A DNA stretch of 64,000 nt, from the NCBI RefSeq assembly GCF_027943255.1, contig NC_072894.1, positions 79,957,601 through 80,021,600 on the forward strand, in the 5' to 3' direction. Below the pieces are notes generated by a model, which saw only the letters and a program-made list of their open reading frames with translations, searched no databases and was not told the DNA's origin. Positions within the stretch are counted from its first letter, which is position 1. Every line of letters begins with the position of its first letter. Shown in pieces: positions 10,000 through 19,700 of the stretch. The translations under genes were made by a program, and so were the position numbers. Source of the DNA: Anastrepha obliqua (taxonomy: Eukaryota > Arthropoda > Insecta > Diptera > Tephritidae).

Positions 10000-12021
10000 A
10001 TTTGTAGAAAAGATTACGGCACGCAGTTCTATTTCTTATTCGATTTTTCTAATATTTGAGGTTCCTGAAAAGTCCCTTTAATTTTTTTGTAAATTTTTTC
10101 TTGATGGTAATGCGCATTTTCTCCATCTAATAAATATACATTTTTTTACTTACTAGAAATTGAACTATAAGTTAACAGCCTTGAGCGTATGCAAAGTCAT
10201 CAAATATTGGGAAGAGATTAGACACTACTTAGATACACTAGGTTTCGAGTGATGAGGAGTATGAGAAATAGTAAACGCTTTAGCTAAGGAAAGGCGGACG
10301 TTGGACGATGTGAAAAGGAAATGTGTGACGTCAAGCTCAGAAGAGGATCAAAGGCTGGGAAATTAAAAATCTAGTCTTAAGGCTTTCATGCAAAGATGAT
10401 GCGCTTTTAATGTGTCAAGCAAAGGAGTTTGGAAAACTTGCGCTTACAGAGCTTTAAATGTTTTTTGACACAAAGACACTAAGGTATGAAGACGATCACC
10501 TCTCCAAGGTCGATGAATTTTCAGGTATATATTATTCCAACCAAACCAACGATGCTTACCATTTTCCACAGCTTTTAATTTAATCACAAAAGCCCTCTTT
10601 GCGCCTGTTAACTCCTTTCACAAGCTACATAAATACGGTGCAACTGTTACACTTAAGCACTTTTGAATTATTACAAAGTAAGGCAGATTTTAACATTTTG
10701 CAATGTTTATTTATAGAAATGTCATTTAAATAAGAAAAACGTAGTGTGTCTTTGGAAAATCCGAATTGTGTGGTTTCAGCAATGAGAAATTTTGCATAAG
10801 AAGGAAAGCTTTTATTTAACATGTAAATTTGCCACCATTTACCATTTCAGTGGAAGCGAAAAGCAAATGGATGGGAAAACAAACCTGTGACATTTAAAAT
10901 GCCATCCAAAGGAAATACTTTTATAAAAACCGACGGCGAAATAACCGTAAATGTTAATGTGGTGCTCGAAAAGCCGCTATTAAAATAATATTGCAAAGTG
11001 GGAGGGCCACACATGCACAAACACATACAAAAATATGCATACATCCAAACGTACATCAAAAATTATGCCGCAAGTGAATTTACCATGCATTGTGAAAATG
11101 TCAAAATGAAAAATATCACCGCAACACTAAAATAAAATAAGAAAGGCGAAAAAGTGAAGAGAATATTTGCATGTATGTATGTATGTACATATGTACATAA
11201 GTATGCAAAGTGGAAACTGAAGAAACAAAGAAAACACTTTTGCACGATGCAAAAACCGAGCTATATGTGCACGAACATTCGTGCAAGTAAGTTCATATGT
11301 ATGTGTGTAAAAAGGCACGAACAAATCAAAACTGAAGAAAGCCAAGCACAGCACGTCACTGGCAAGTGGGAAAAAATGTCCAAACGAAAGAAGAGCTCAT
11401 ATACAGTTCAGTTCCATATGAGTGTACGAACACTTTTAGGCACAATGCTACTTGTGAAGTAGATGCATGCATACATACAGAGACACCATTCAGAACTTAC
11501 CACTTAACCCAGTCAGCTATGAAGACAAGTGCCAACTCTTCCTCAATTCACTTCAAGTATACATATACATACAAATGTACAGCAAATATGCAGGACCCCC
11601 TCGCGTTAGTCATCTGTCATTTGTGAGTGGAAGACAAAAATTTCCAAAATATGTGTATGTGTGTACTTATATACATACATACGTTTTATTTAAAATGCCC
11701 TCCTTTACTCTTTCTTATTTTAAAGAGCGTATAAGAATTTTAAATTAAAATTCCAGCAAGTAAAACATATAGTGGTATCTGAAGTAGACTACACAGACAC
11801 ACAGAAAGAGCTGTGTCATTCACGTAATCCATTATTTTTACAAGGCACTGAAGGCTTCATTTAGCATATACATACATACATACATTGGATCACAGCTTAT
11901 TTCTTCTTCATCTTCTTTCCTCTATTCCAAAGAAAATGTATGATATTTTCTCAGTAACATTTTCAAAAAAAAATTAAATGCGCATTGAAAGATACAGAGT
12001 GTTCACTAGCAGAATTCGGAA
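10000..12021. other. No gene seen; scattered CATA/TATG microsatellite
   Basis: Non-coding, AT-rich. (TATG)n/(CATA)n runs occur near 11165-11200, 11660-11690 and 11865-11885. Short open frames at 11154-11748 are low-complexity and unrecognised. The region ends at the TTAA of the third MITE-like element. Confidence 0.55.
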
Positions 12022-12622
12022 TTAAGGGGACAGATACGGCCATATTTTCACAGATTTTCATTAAAATTATTTAAAATGAAGAAGTCAATATATTTTTCCA
12101 AAATTGGCATACAGTTTATTTATACATTAAAATAATAAATTTTTTTTTTATTTAAATCATTTAAAATGGCGGATGTACACTGAATTCTTCCAGGAAGGTC
12201 ACAGCGGGGCTTCTCAATCGGCGGGCATTGTAGCATCGGCGTCAGTGACCTGAATACAAAAAACCAAAAAATTATTTATTTATGAATGTCATAATTTCTA
12301 TATGAATTAAACAACAATGGAGAAAAAATTCGCGGAATAAAATGCTTGAAAAAATTGAATTTTGGGGTTAATTTTCTTATTATTTTTGCATCGAAAAAAT
12401 TATTTTTTCGAAAAATTTTCGAAATTAACACTAATAGAAAGTAATATCATAAAAAAATGTGTGCAAAATTTCAGGGAGATCGGTCAATAACTTTTCGAGT
12501 TATCGTGTACGCCAATTCGAAAAATTTAGTTTTGAGAAAAACGCGTCCAAAGTTTAAATACGTAACAATACCTCCCCCAGCGCTCGAACGCAAAGAATAG
12601 AGTATTCACGGTTGACGATCTA

Positions 12623-13910
12623 TTGGGAGGTTGAATTAGTTTTAAAGGTTTTTTTCGAAGATTTGGGGCTTTATTGTGAAAAAACGGTACAAAATATTTT
12701 ATTCGAAGTATTGGCCATCGCTAGCTACAACTTTCGCCCATCTTTCGGGCAATTTCCGGATGCCGTTTCTCCAAAATTCTGGCCGCTGCTTGGCTATCCA
12801 TGACTCAACCCATATTTTGGTAGCCTCGTACGAGGAGAACCGCTGGTCCGCCAAATCGAGACTCATATGCCGGAACAAATGATAATCGGAGGGAGCTATG
12901 TCTGGACTATACGGCGGGTGGGGTAACACTTCCCAGCCAAGCGTTCCAAGGTATTTTTTGACAGGTTGAGCAACATGCCGCCGAGCGTTGTCATGTTGCA
13001 AAATAACCTTGTCGTGCCTTTTTACCGTTTCCGGCCGTTTTTCTTTCAATGCCCTGCTTAAACGCATCAATTGCAGTCGGTAACGATCCCCCGTGATGGT
13101 TTCCCCCAGTTGGAGCAGCTCAAAATATACGACGCCGACCTGATCCCACCAAATGCAGAGTATGATTTTCTTGCCGTGAATATTCTGCTTGGCCGTCGAC
13201 GTTGATGCGTGGCCGGGCAAACCCCATGATTTTTTGCGTTTTGGGTTATCGTAGTGGATCCATTTTTCGTCGCCAGTCACCACCCGATGCAAAAAAACCT
13301 TCCAATTTTGTCGCTCGATCAGCAATTCGCACGTAAAAAATCGCCGTTCGACGTCGCGCAGCTTCAACTCGTACGGGACCCAATGTCCTTGCTTTTGGAT
13401 CATTCCCATCGCTTTTAGACGCTTGCAAACGGTTGATTTATCAACGCCCAATGATTCAGCAAGCTCTTCTTGGGTTTGGCACGAGTCCTCGTTTACCAAT
13501 TCCCCCAATTCCGCGTCCTCGAACTTTTTGAGCTGGCCAAGACGCTCCTTGTCTTCGGTGTGAAAATCACCACTTTTGAATCGTCGAAACCAGTACTCAC
13601 ATGTTGAAATCGACGGAGTATGGCCTGGGTAGGCCTCCTGCAGCAATTCACGGGCTTGGGCTGTATTTTTTTTTTCAAATTGAAGCAGAAAAGCAAAGCT
13701 TCCCGCAAATTGCGTTTCGACGGCACGAAAGTTGACATACTCGGAGCACGAAAACACTGCGTTGTTTATACTTCAGCGAAATGACAGATACTGATAAACA
13801 AAGCCTAGGGATGAGGCTTTGTCATGAATATATATTCAGTATTGCCAGCGCGATAAAGTGATAAATAGCGCCATCTGTGTGTCACCTTTAAAACTAATTC
13901 AACCTCCCAA
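12623..13910 (-). mobile_element. Mariner transposon (mellifera-type), 1288 bp, perfect 27 bp terminal repeats
   Basis: Left repeat 12623-12649 (TTGGGAGGTTGAATTAGT...) and right repeat 13884-13910 are exact inverse copies, each flanked by TA (12621-12622, 13911-13912). Length and organisation are standard for a full-length mariner. Perfect repeats point to recent activity compared with the other mariners here. It lies inside the third TTAA element. Its transposase has a single visible lesion, a shifted A run. Confidence 0.95.
12702..13738 (-). pseudogene. Mariner transposase, DD34D, one frameshift near the N-terminus
   Basis: Cut-and-paste transposase acting on the terminal repeats. The start MSTFVPSKRNLREALLF (ATG 13736-13738) is in one frame; a 10-base T run at 13666-13675 (A run in sense) then shifts to the frame that carries NTAQARELLQEAYPGHTPS and the rest to FDGQYFE-type end SDGQYFE at 12702. 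Seen motifs: helix-turn-helix region with YWFRRFKSGDF, then VVTGDEKWIHYDNP (first Asp), ILQHDNARRHVA (second Asp) and YSPDIAPSDYHLF (third Asp); 34 residues separate the second and third Asp, the mariner DD34D signature. Apart from the A run there is no stop over about 330 codons, so the break could be a real mutation or a homopolymer sequencing error. A start at 13757 in the main frame is open but lacks the conserved N-terminus. Confidence 0.9.
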
Positions 13911-13912
13911 TA

Positions 13913-14202
13913 TAATATAAGAAATACTTAAATTTACGTTCTAAAATTTTTTTGACATATTCTTAAAGGATTATATTAATATTTTATGAAAAAAAATTAC
14001 GAAACATTTATCAAATTCATGAAAACATCTTGAATTTCGATTGTGCATCAGAAGTTAATAAGTCAACAACACTAAGAGGCAACATCATCGATTTGCCTTT
14101 TTCAACACACATTACACTCGAAACACTCCCTTTCATTTCCTACTTTTCCTATCATCGTTCTATTCTCAACAGAGAAATGGTTCATTACCATGCACACAGG
14201 AA
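13913..14202. other. Remnant of the third TTAA element between two insertions
   Basis: AT-rich sequence after the mariner. No ORF of interest. The border with the inverted-repeat module lies near 14203, where similarity to 1618 begins; I do not see the module's expected second terminal repeat here. Confidence 0.5.
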
Positions 14203-14268
14203 GAAGGCATATGCAAATACAAATATGTGAATTTATATAATATACATATGCGCATATACATACATATA

Positions 14269-14282
14269 CATACATATGTATG
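14269..14282. repeat. Left target-site duplication of the R1-clade LINE
   Basis: CATACATATGTATG, matched with one difference by CATACATATATATG at 19243-19256. Both lie in a CATA-type microsatellite, which is the (ACAY)n target described for Waldo elements of the R1 clade. Confidence 0.8.
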
Positions 14283-14526
14283 AGCGAGATAAGCAAAAGT
14301 GTATAAGTGGTAAAAAAAAAAAAAAAAATAAAAAGAGAGAAGTAGCAAAACTAAAAATTTAAAGAGCTACGTTGATAGCGGGTGAGTTCAGCAAAGTTGT
14401 TTGTACTTGTACAGTGAACAAGTGAAAATAGAGAACATTGAGAGAATAACAGAAAAACAAACATTTAAACAGCTACGTTGAGTACGGTTCAGTGCGGTGA
14501 GCTTCACACCAAAAGGTGTAAATGCA
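14283..14526 (+). other. 5' UTR of the R1-clade LINE
   Basis: Contains an A run at 14312-14329 and a 19-base motif repeated 106 bp apart, ATTTAAAGAGCTACGTTGA at 14357-14375 and ATTTAAACAGCTACGTTGA at 14463-14481. These are followed by similar GAGTTCAGC / GGTTCAGTGC words, suggesting a small tandem duplication that could carry promoter sequence. Promoter function is inference. Confidence 0.6.
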
Positions 14527-15981
14527 ATGGAGAATGTGAATCCGTTTATGCGTTGCTCCAAAACAGCGAGATCACCCGAGCGCACAACCTCACCACACGT
14601 TGTCAAATCTGTTACTGGTAGCTTAGAAGGAGGTGATAAGCAGACGATGGATAGCGGTTCCCCTGTGAAGCAAAGGGAAACATTAAGTGAGTCGCTCTTT
14701 CTCCCTGCATTCGCCTCTCCGGCTAATGGCGACGCTCTTACCATGCTGGAAGCAAAGATAGAAGAGCTAGCAAAAATGATGGTACTGCAGAGACATGTAA
14801 ATCAACAGATGAGAGGTGTTGTCTCATCGATCTCTGCATTACACAAAAAAGTAAAGCAAGAGCAGAATAAATTAGCTACGCATAATAAAGCCAAATCAGG
14901 TGTCGAGAAGGCCACTCAAACACCTTTTGCAGAAAATGCTAAAGCCAATGGGAAGAGGACAAGGGCTCAATATAGAGGGAATTCCTCTCCTGAAAATTCC
15001 CCGCAGCCAATAGGAAAGCGTACGAGAAGCATTTCACTTAGTGTGCAGGCTTCACATTTGGAGGGCACATGCATGCAAGGAACCAATGATAGGCTGCCAA
15101 GAGGAAATAAACCCACATCCAATGAGAATGAAGGGTGGGTGGAAGTACGTCGAGCTAAGCGTCGCACAACACCTACGCAGACTTTGGCAGCGGCAGAAAG
15201 CAAAAGCGGCGGTACCTTCTCGGAGATAGTGCGTCAAGGGGGCGAAAAGCAGCGAATTAGGGCCAGACCAGACGCTTTTATTATTTCTAATAAAGGCGAG
15301 GGGTCTTATGCGGACATTCTCCGTGTAATTAAATCGGAGCCAAGCCTCTCACAACTCGGCGATATGGTGACAAAAATTAGGAAAACGCAAAAAGGTGAAA
15401 TGTTATTCCAACTAAAAACGCGGGGCGAGGCAGACAATGCGCAATACCAGGGCCTGGTAGAAAAAGTTCTTGGCGATAAAGCCGAAGTTAGAGTTCTGAC
15501 TCATGAATTAACAATAGAGTGCAGGGATCTTGATGAAGTGTCTACAAGGGAAGATATAGTACAAGCCATAGTAGATCAATTCAATTTACCAAACATCAAC
15601 GTAGCGGCAGTGAAAAGTTTACGTAAATCATACGGGAATACGCAAATAGCGACACTAAATCTTCCGGTAAGTGCTGCAAATTTGCTCCTTTCTAAAGGGA
15701 AATTGAAGGTTGGTTGGGTGGTCTGCCGCCTGCGGAGGATTATTCATCCAACGCGATGTTTCCGTTGTCTAGATTTTGGCCATATATCGAAAAACTGTAC
15801 GAATTGCGATAGATCCAAGATGTGTAGGAGATGCGGAAATGAAGGACATGTAGCAAAAGACTGCACAAATGCACCAAAATGTCTTCTATGTCAACTAGCC
15901 AAGGAAGAGCTATCCGACCACACATCTGGTAGTAGCAGGTGTCCAGCCTACAAAAGAGCTTTAGCCAAAGCATCAACATGA
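14527..15981 (+). CDS. LINE ORF1 (Gag-like) protein with three zinc knuckles
   Basis: 484 residues from ATG 14527 to TGA 15979-15981, uninterrupted. In non-LTR elements ORF1 protein binds the RNA and forms ribonucleoprotein particles. The C-terminus has CFRCLDFGHISKNC (about residues 411-424) and CRRCGNEGHVAKDC (433-446), both CX2CX4HX4C, then a third, longer C..C..H..C cluster ending HTSGSSRC (452-472), the R1-clade arrangement. The first ~390 residues are charged and Lys/Ser/Thr-rich with a helical segment (AMLEAKIEEL-like, ~75-120). The frame is also open from GTG 14497, but the ATG is the natural start. The stop overlaps the ORF2 start as ATGA. Confidence 0.9.
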   Translation: MENVNPFMRCSKTARSPERTTSPHVVKSVTGSLEGGDKQTMDSGSPVKQRETLSESLFLPAFASPANGDALTMLEAKIEELAKMMVLQRHVNQQMRGVVSSISALHKKVKQEQNKLATHNKAKSGVEKATQTPFAENAKANGKRTRAQYRGNSSPENSPQPIGKRTRSISLSVQASHLEGTCMQGTNDRLPRGNKPTSNENEGWVEVRRAKRRTTPTQTLAAAESKSGGTFSEIVRQGGEKQRIRARPDAFIISNKGEGSYADILRVIKSEPSLSQLGDMVTKIRKTQKGEMLFQLKTRGEADNAQYQGLVEKVLGDKAEVRVLTHELTIECRDLDEVSTREDIVQAIVDQFNLPNINVAAVKSLRKSYGNTQIATLNLPVSAANLLLSKGKLKVGWVVCRLRRIIHPTRCFRCLDFGHISKNCTNCDRSKMCRRCGNEGHVAKDCTNAPKCLLCQLAKEELSDHTSGSSRCPAYKRALAKAST

Positions 15982-18935
15982 GGAGTATGCAATTAAATTT
16001 AAATCATTGTGAGGCGGCTCAAGATTTATTGAAGCAGACGGTGATAGAGATGAAGGTTGACGTAGCAATAATCTCAGAGCCCTACAAGATTCCTTCGCGC
16101 AACGATTGGGTAGCAGATAGAACACGAAAAGCAGCAATATGGACTTGTGGTACCCACCCGTTTCAGAAAGCGGATCCAGTAGATGCGAGAAAGGGCTTCG
16201 TTTGGGTCCTTGTCAAAGGTTGCCATATTTGCAGCTGCTATGCACCCCCTAGCTGGACGATTCAGGAGTTCCGGGAGTTCCTAGATCATATTGTAGAGAC
16301 TGCGAGAGGTCGTCACCCGGTCGTCATAGCCGGCGACTTTAATGCATGGGCAGTGGAATGGGGCAGTAGGAGAACGAACGCCAGAGGTGCGGCTTTATTG
16401 GAGGCGTTCGCTCCGCTAGATTTGGTCATAGCCAACGATGGAAGAACAGCCACCTTTCAAAGAGATAGTAAGGAGTCCATAATAGACATCACTTTTACTA
16501 GTGGCTCCTTGGCTAGATGCGTCAAATGGAAGGTCAGCGAGCATTATACCCACAGCGATCATCAAGCCCTAATTATAGACATCCCGGAAGGAAAAGAAGA
16601 CAACAATTATATCTCTGCTAGTAATTCTCTGCACCAAGCATGGAGACTGACAACACTGGACAAACCTCTATTCAACTTTGTATTAAACGAGGTCATTGAG
16701 CGCGTACAAGAAGAGAAATCAGCAGCAAGGGCAGCAAATAGGCTTGTGCAAGACATTATAGTAGCCTGCGAAGCATCGATGGCCCGGAAAGTAAAAGGCT
16801 GTCATCGGAAGCAAGTATACTGGTGGAATGACACAATCAAAGAACTAAGGGCGAAACGCTTCAGAGAGAGAAGGATCTGCCAAAGACTACGGAATACTGC
16901 GGAGCATCAAATTAGGCTAGCAAATTTTAAAAATTTTCGAAAGCAGCTAAAAAATGAGATCCGGCGAAGTAAAGCAGCCTCATTTAATCAGCTATGCAAC
17001 GAGGCAGACAAAAACATATGGGGTAATGCATACAGAGTAGTAATGTCTAAAATTGTTAAAGCGCCGCAAGTAAAATGCCCTAACTTGCTAGATAATATAG
17101 TTCGGACCCTGTTTCCTCACCGCAAAACAGATCCAATGCCATACATTTCAGCATCTATAAATGACATTGATGATATAACACCTGAAGAAGTGGTACAAGC
17201 AGCAAAAATGATTGGAGATCGCAAAGCTCCCGGCCCGGATGGTATTCCGAACATAGCATTAAAAACAGCCTTCCTGGAAAATCCCCAGACATTTGCTAGG
17301 GTGATGCAATTGTGTCTCGAGCAAGGCGTGTTCCCGAAATACTGGAAGAGGCAAAGACTAGTGCTGCTCCCGAAGCCAGGGAAGCCACCAGGTATACCAG
17401 GATCCTACCGTCCCCTATGCCTCCTTGACACGATGGGCAAGCTTTTAGAGCGGCTTATTAACAACAGAATACAGCCGTACACTGAATGCGAGGCGGGACT
17501 ATCCCCGTACCAGTATGGTTTCCGAAAGCGAAGGTCTACTACAGCGGCAATACAAAAGGTGGTCATGATTGCTACAGACGCGATCGCAGGCAAACGATGG
17601 AGAGGCGGTGATAAGCAATACTGCGCAGTAGTGACTTTAGATGTGAAAAACGCCTTCAACTCAGCAGACTGGGGGCACCTTCTGAAGGCACTTAAAAAGC
17701 TATCTGTTCCGGCATACATATATAATATTGTCAGAAACTATCTGAGCGATCGAGTTTTAGAATACGACACGGAAGGTGGAATAAAAAAGTATAAGATTAC
17801 AGCAGGTGTGCCACAGGGCTCAGTGCTAGGCCCCACGCTTTGGAATATTATGTATGATGAAGTGTTCCGACTCCCATTTCCAACAGATGTACACATCGTT
17901 GGCTTTGCGGATGACATAGCTCTCGTAATTGTAGCTAAACTGGTGAGCGATATCGAAGTCAAAGCAAACACTGCAATTGCTACCGTAACAAACTGGCTGG
18001 ATAGCGTAGGTTTATCCATTGCAGCGGAGAAAACGGAAGCGGTCCTCATCAGTACCCGCAAGAAACCAGAGATAGCCTCTTTCAGCATAGGCACACATAA
18101 ATTTGAATCGTCTCGTCAGCTCAAATATCTGGGTGTTATAATTGACGACCGACTCAGTTTTGGCCCACATGCGGAATATATAACCCACAAAGCATCAAGA
18201 ATGTTCAGTGCGCTCTCTAGAATGCTCCCGAATGTGGGTGGGCCGAGAAGCAGCAAACGCAGGCTATTATCTAGCGTCATCGCATGCACCCTGCTATATG
18301 CAGCACCAGTATGGGCAAATCCCTGAAGGTAAAAGCATATAGAAGACCGTACGAAGCCATGTACAGACTTTGCGCACTGAGGGTGATAAGCGCATATAAA
18401 ACCACCTCTGACGAAGCGGCAATGGTGATCGCAGGCATAATTCCGATAGATATATTGGCGGAAGAAAGAGCGAGAGTGTTCATGCAGAAAGAACAGGACC
18501 ACAGTAACATATCCGCGATCATAAAAAGAGAGAAGGCTACATCCATGCTGAAATGGCAGGAGCGTTGGGAAAACGCGACAAAGGGAAGGTGGACTTATAC
18601 ACTAATCCCAAAAATCGAAAAATGGCTAAATAGAAGCTATGGTGAGCCTAATTTCCAGCTAACGCAATTTTTGACAGGCCATGGTTGCTACCAGAAGTAT
18701 CTATATTACATCGCCTTAGGATACGTGATTCGCCTTTATGCGATTTGTGACTATCCGAGAGGATTTAGCTTCACTATCAGATGATCCGATAGTACCAGAA
18801 AACATAGTGGACATCATGATGTCTTCAAAGTATGCGTGGGATAAGATCTCGGCCGCAATTAGCCAAATAATTTATGCATTAAAGCTCGCAGACATATCCG
18901 AGGTCAGCGGCAGATAAACAGACGATACTTGACAA
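15978..18935 (+). pseudogene. LINE ORF2: endonuclease and reverse transcriptase, 3' third frameshifted and deleted
   Basis: Starts at ATG 15978, overlapping the ORF1 stop by four bases. Open for 782 codons to TGA 18324-18326. Endonuclease motifs: IISEPYK (~residue 34), IAGDFNAWAVEWGSR (~115-130) and YTHSDHQALIID (~190). RT motifs: KAPGPDGIPNIALK (~416), YRPLCLLDTMGKLLERLI, YQYGFRKRRSTTAAI, VTLDVKNAFNSADW, AGVPQGSVLGPTLWNI and the catalytic FADD (17904-17915, ~643-646). A single-base change near 18320 moves the reading to LKVKAYRRPYEAMYRLCALR and onward to TGA 18782-18784. The terminal zinc-finger region after CDYP is largely missing, and DDPIVPENIVDIMMSSKYAW then ARRHIRGQRQINRRYLTKKR appear in other frames up to about 18935. 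The RT core itself looks intact. Confidence 0.9.
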
Positions 18936-19242
18936 AGAAACGAACTCTTAAGTCGACGTGTGACAAGTATGGTGGGAGAGGGTGGACAGGCCCAGGGGTG
19001 GTTTGCTTCGGTAACAAACAAAACTGGGGGAGGATTAAAGTACATGCAACTTTTGACGGACTGCATGTGAAGTGTAACTGACGTAGAGCCTAGAGTTCAA
19101 CCGCCTTCCCGACGATTTACTTAACGGTAGTACCGGGAGGGGATCGGTACATGGGCGGTAGGAGGTTTAGTTTGGGTTAAAGTCCTACACTGACGGGGTA
19201 CAGGCTTTCGATGCTTCCTCCTCGTAAAAAAAAAAAAAAAAA
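18936..19242 (+). other. 3' UTR and poly(A) of the R1-clade LINE
   Basis: GC-richer than the surroundings, with ACTGACGTAGAGCC, TACCGGGAGGGGATCGG and GGCGGTAGGAGG words, ending in CTCCTCGT followed by 17 A. The 3' UTR probably carries the RT recognition site; that is known for R1/R2-type elements and inferred here. Confidence 0.7.
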
Positions 19243-19256
19243 CATACATATATATG
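19243..19256. repeat. Right target-site duplication of the R1-clade LINE
   Basis: CATACATATATATG immediately after the poly(A); pairs with 14269-14282 with one mismatch. Confidence 0.8.
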
Positions 19257-19700
19257 CTCACTCAAGTAGGACAGAGCCAGATGCCGAACGCGGGGGCCGA
19301 TTGTGCTCTTTGTCATTCGTTCCGCGCTCTCGCTTGCAGTTCAAGCAAGGTAACGACGCATGAGCAAGTTAACGACGAATTAGCAAGATAACGACGATTA
19401 AGCAAGATAACGACGATTAAGCAAGATAACGACAGATTTTTTCGTGCGTGCAGCCGGCTAAATCGAATTATAAGACGTTATCACGTCAAAAATATATATA
19501 TTTTTTTCGAAATTTTAAGGGTATCCGTCCCCTTAAAAGCTGAATTCAGAAATACTTACGAATGATAAAAGTTTATTGAAATAAATAAACGACGATCAGA
19601 TTGGAGGTACTTTTTCGAATGGGGTTTTTTTGATAGATCACACGTGACTACTGTCAAACTAAATACAATACATAATTTTTTTCAGTATTTATTGACAGCC

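Larger units (their letters stand above)
14283..19242 (+). mobile_element. R1-clade (Waldo-like) non-LTR retrotransposon, near full length
   Basis: About 4.96 kb from a 5' UTR to a 17-base poly(A) at 19226-19242, flanked by a 14 bp target duplication. Order: 5' UTR, ORF1 with three zinc knuckles, ORF2 with apurinic-type endonuclease and reverse transcriptase, then a ~170 bp 3' UTR. The zinc-knuckle spacing, the ORF2 opening SMQLNLNHCEAAQDLLKQ and insertion into an ACAY-type microsatellite are features of the R1 clade. It inserted into the second inverted-repeat module; the empty-site order is preserved in the copy at 1540-1618. ORF2 is damaged, so this copy is not autonomous. Confidence 0.9.
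14203..19486 (-). mobile_element. Second copy of the inverted-repeat module, split by a LINE
   Basis: On the minus strand 19486-19257 reads ACGTGATAACGTC, TTATAATTCGATTTA, then a GCACGCACGAAAAA block, the minisatellite (five units, 19345-19435), a CTTGCAAG-type spacer and CTTGAGTGAGC, all in the same order as 1152-1555. After the LINE it resumes at 14282-14203 with the CATA microsatellite, GCGCATATG and GCATATGCCTTCTT, matching 1556-1618. Similarity stops there and no second inverted end is visible, so the copy is truncated or the module is smaller than the 2.3 kb element at 1152. Confidence 0.7.
12022..19536. mobile_element. TTAA-flanked MITE-like element, copy 3, expanded by nested insertions
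   Basis: Left end TTAAGGGGACAGATACGG (12022-12039), right end inverted CCGTCCCCTTAA (19525-19536), both with TTAA. The remaining host sequence is 12022-12620, about 13913-14200 and 19487-19536. The block GATCGGTCAATAACTTTTCG (12479-12498) is the inverse of the one in copy 1, confirming the family. Insertions are a mariner (12623-13910), an inverted-repeat module (about 14203-19486) and, inside that module, an R1-clade LINE (14283-19242). Removing them leaves roughly 0.9 kb, close to the size of the other two copies. Confidence 0.7.

Noticed and set aside
11154..11748. Cluster of overlapping plus-strand ORFs
   Set aside because: Mostly translations of CATA/TATG microsatellite and low-complexity DNA; no motif and frames overlap each other.
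13493..13738. Separate 81-residue protein on the minus strand
   Set aside because: Its first ~24 residues are the true mariner N-terminus; the rest is the wrong frame after the A run.
14283..14330. A run at 14312-14329 as the poly(A) tail of a separate upstream retroelement
   Set aside because: No retroelement coding precedes it and the LINE target duplication ends at 14282, so the A run lies inside the LINE 5' UTR.
17405..18094. Minus-strand ORFs of 104-118 residues opposite the LINE RT
   Set aside because: They are antisense shadows of the well-conserved RT coding sequence.
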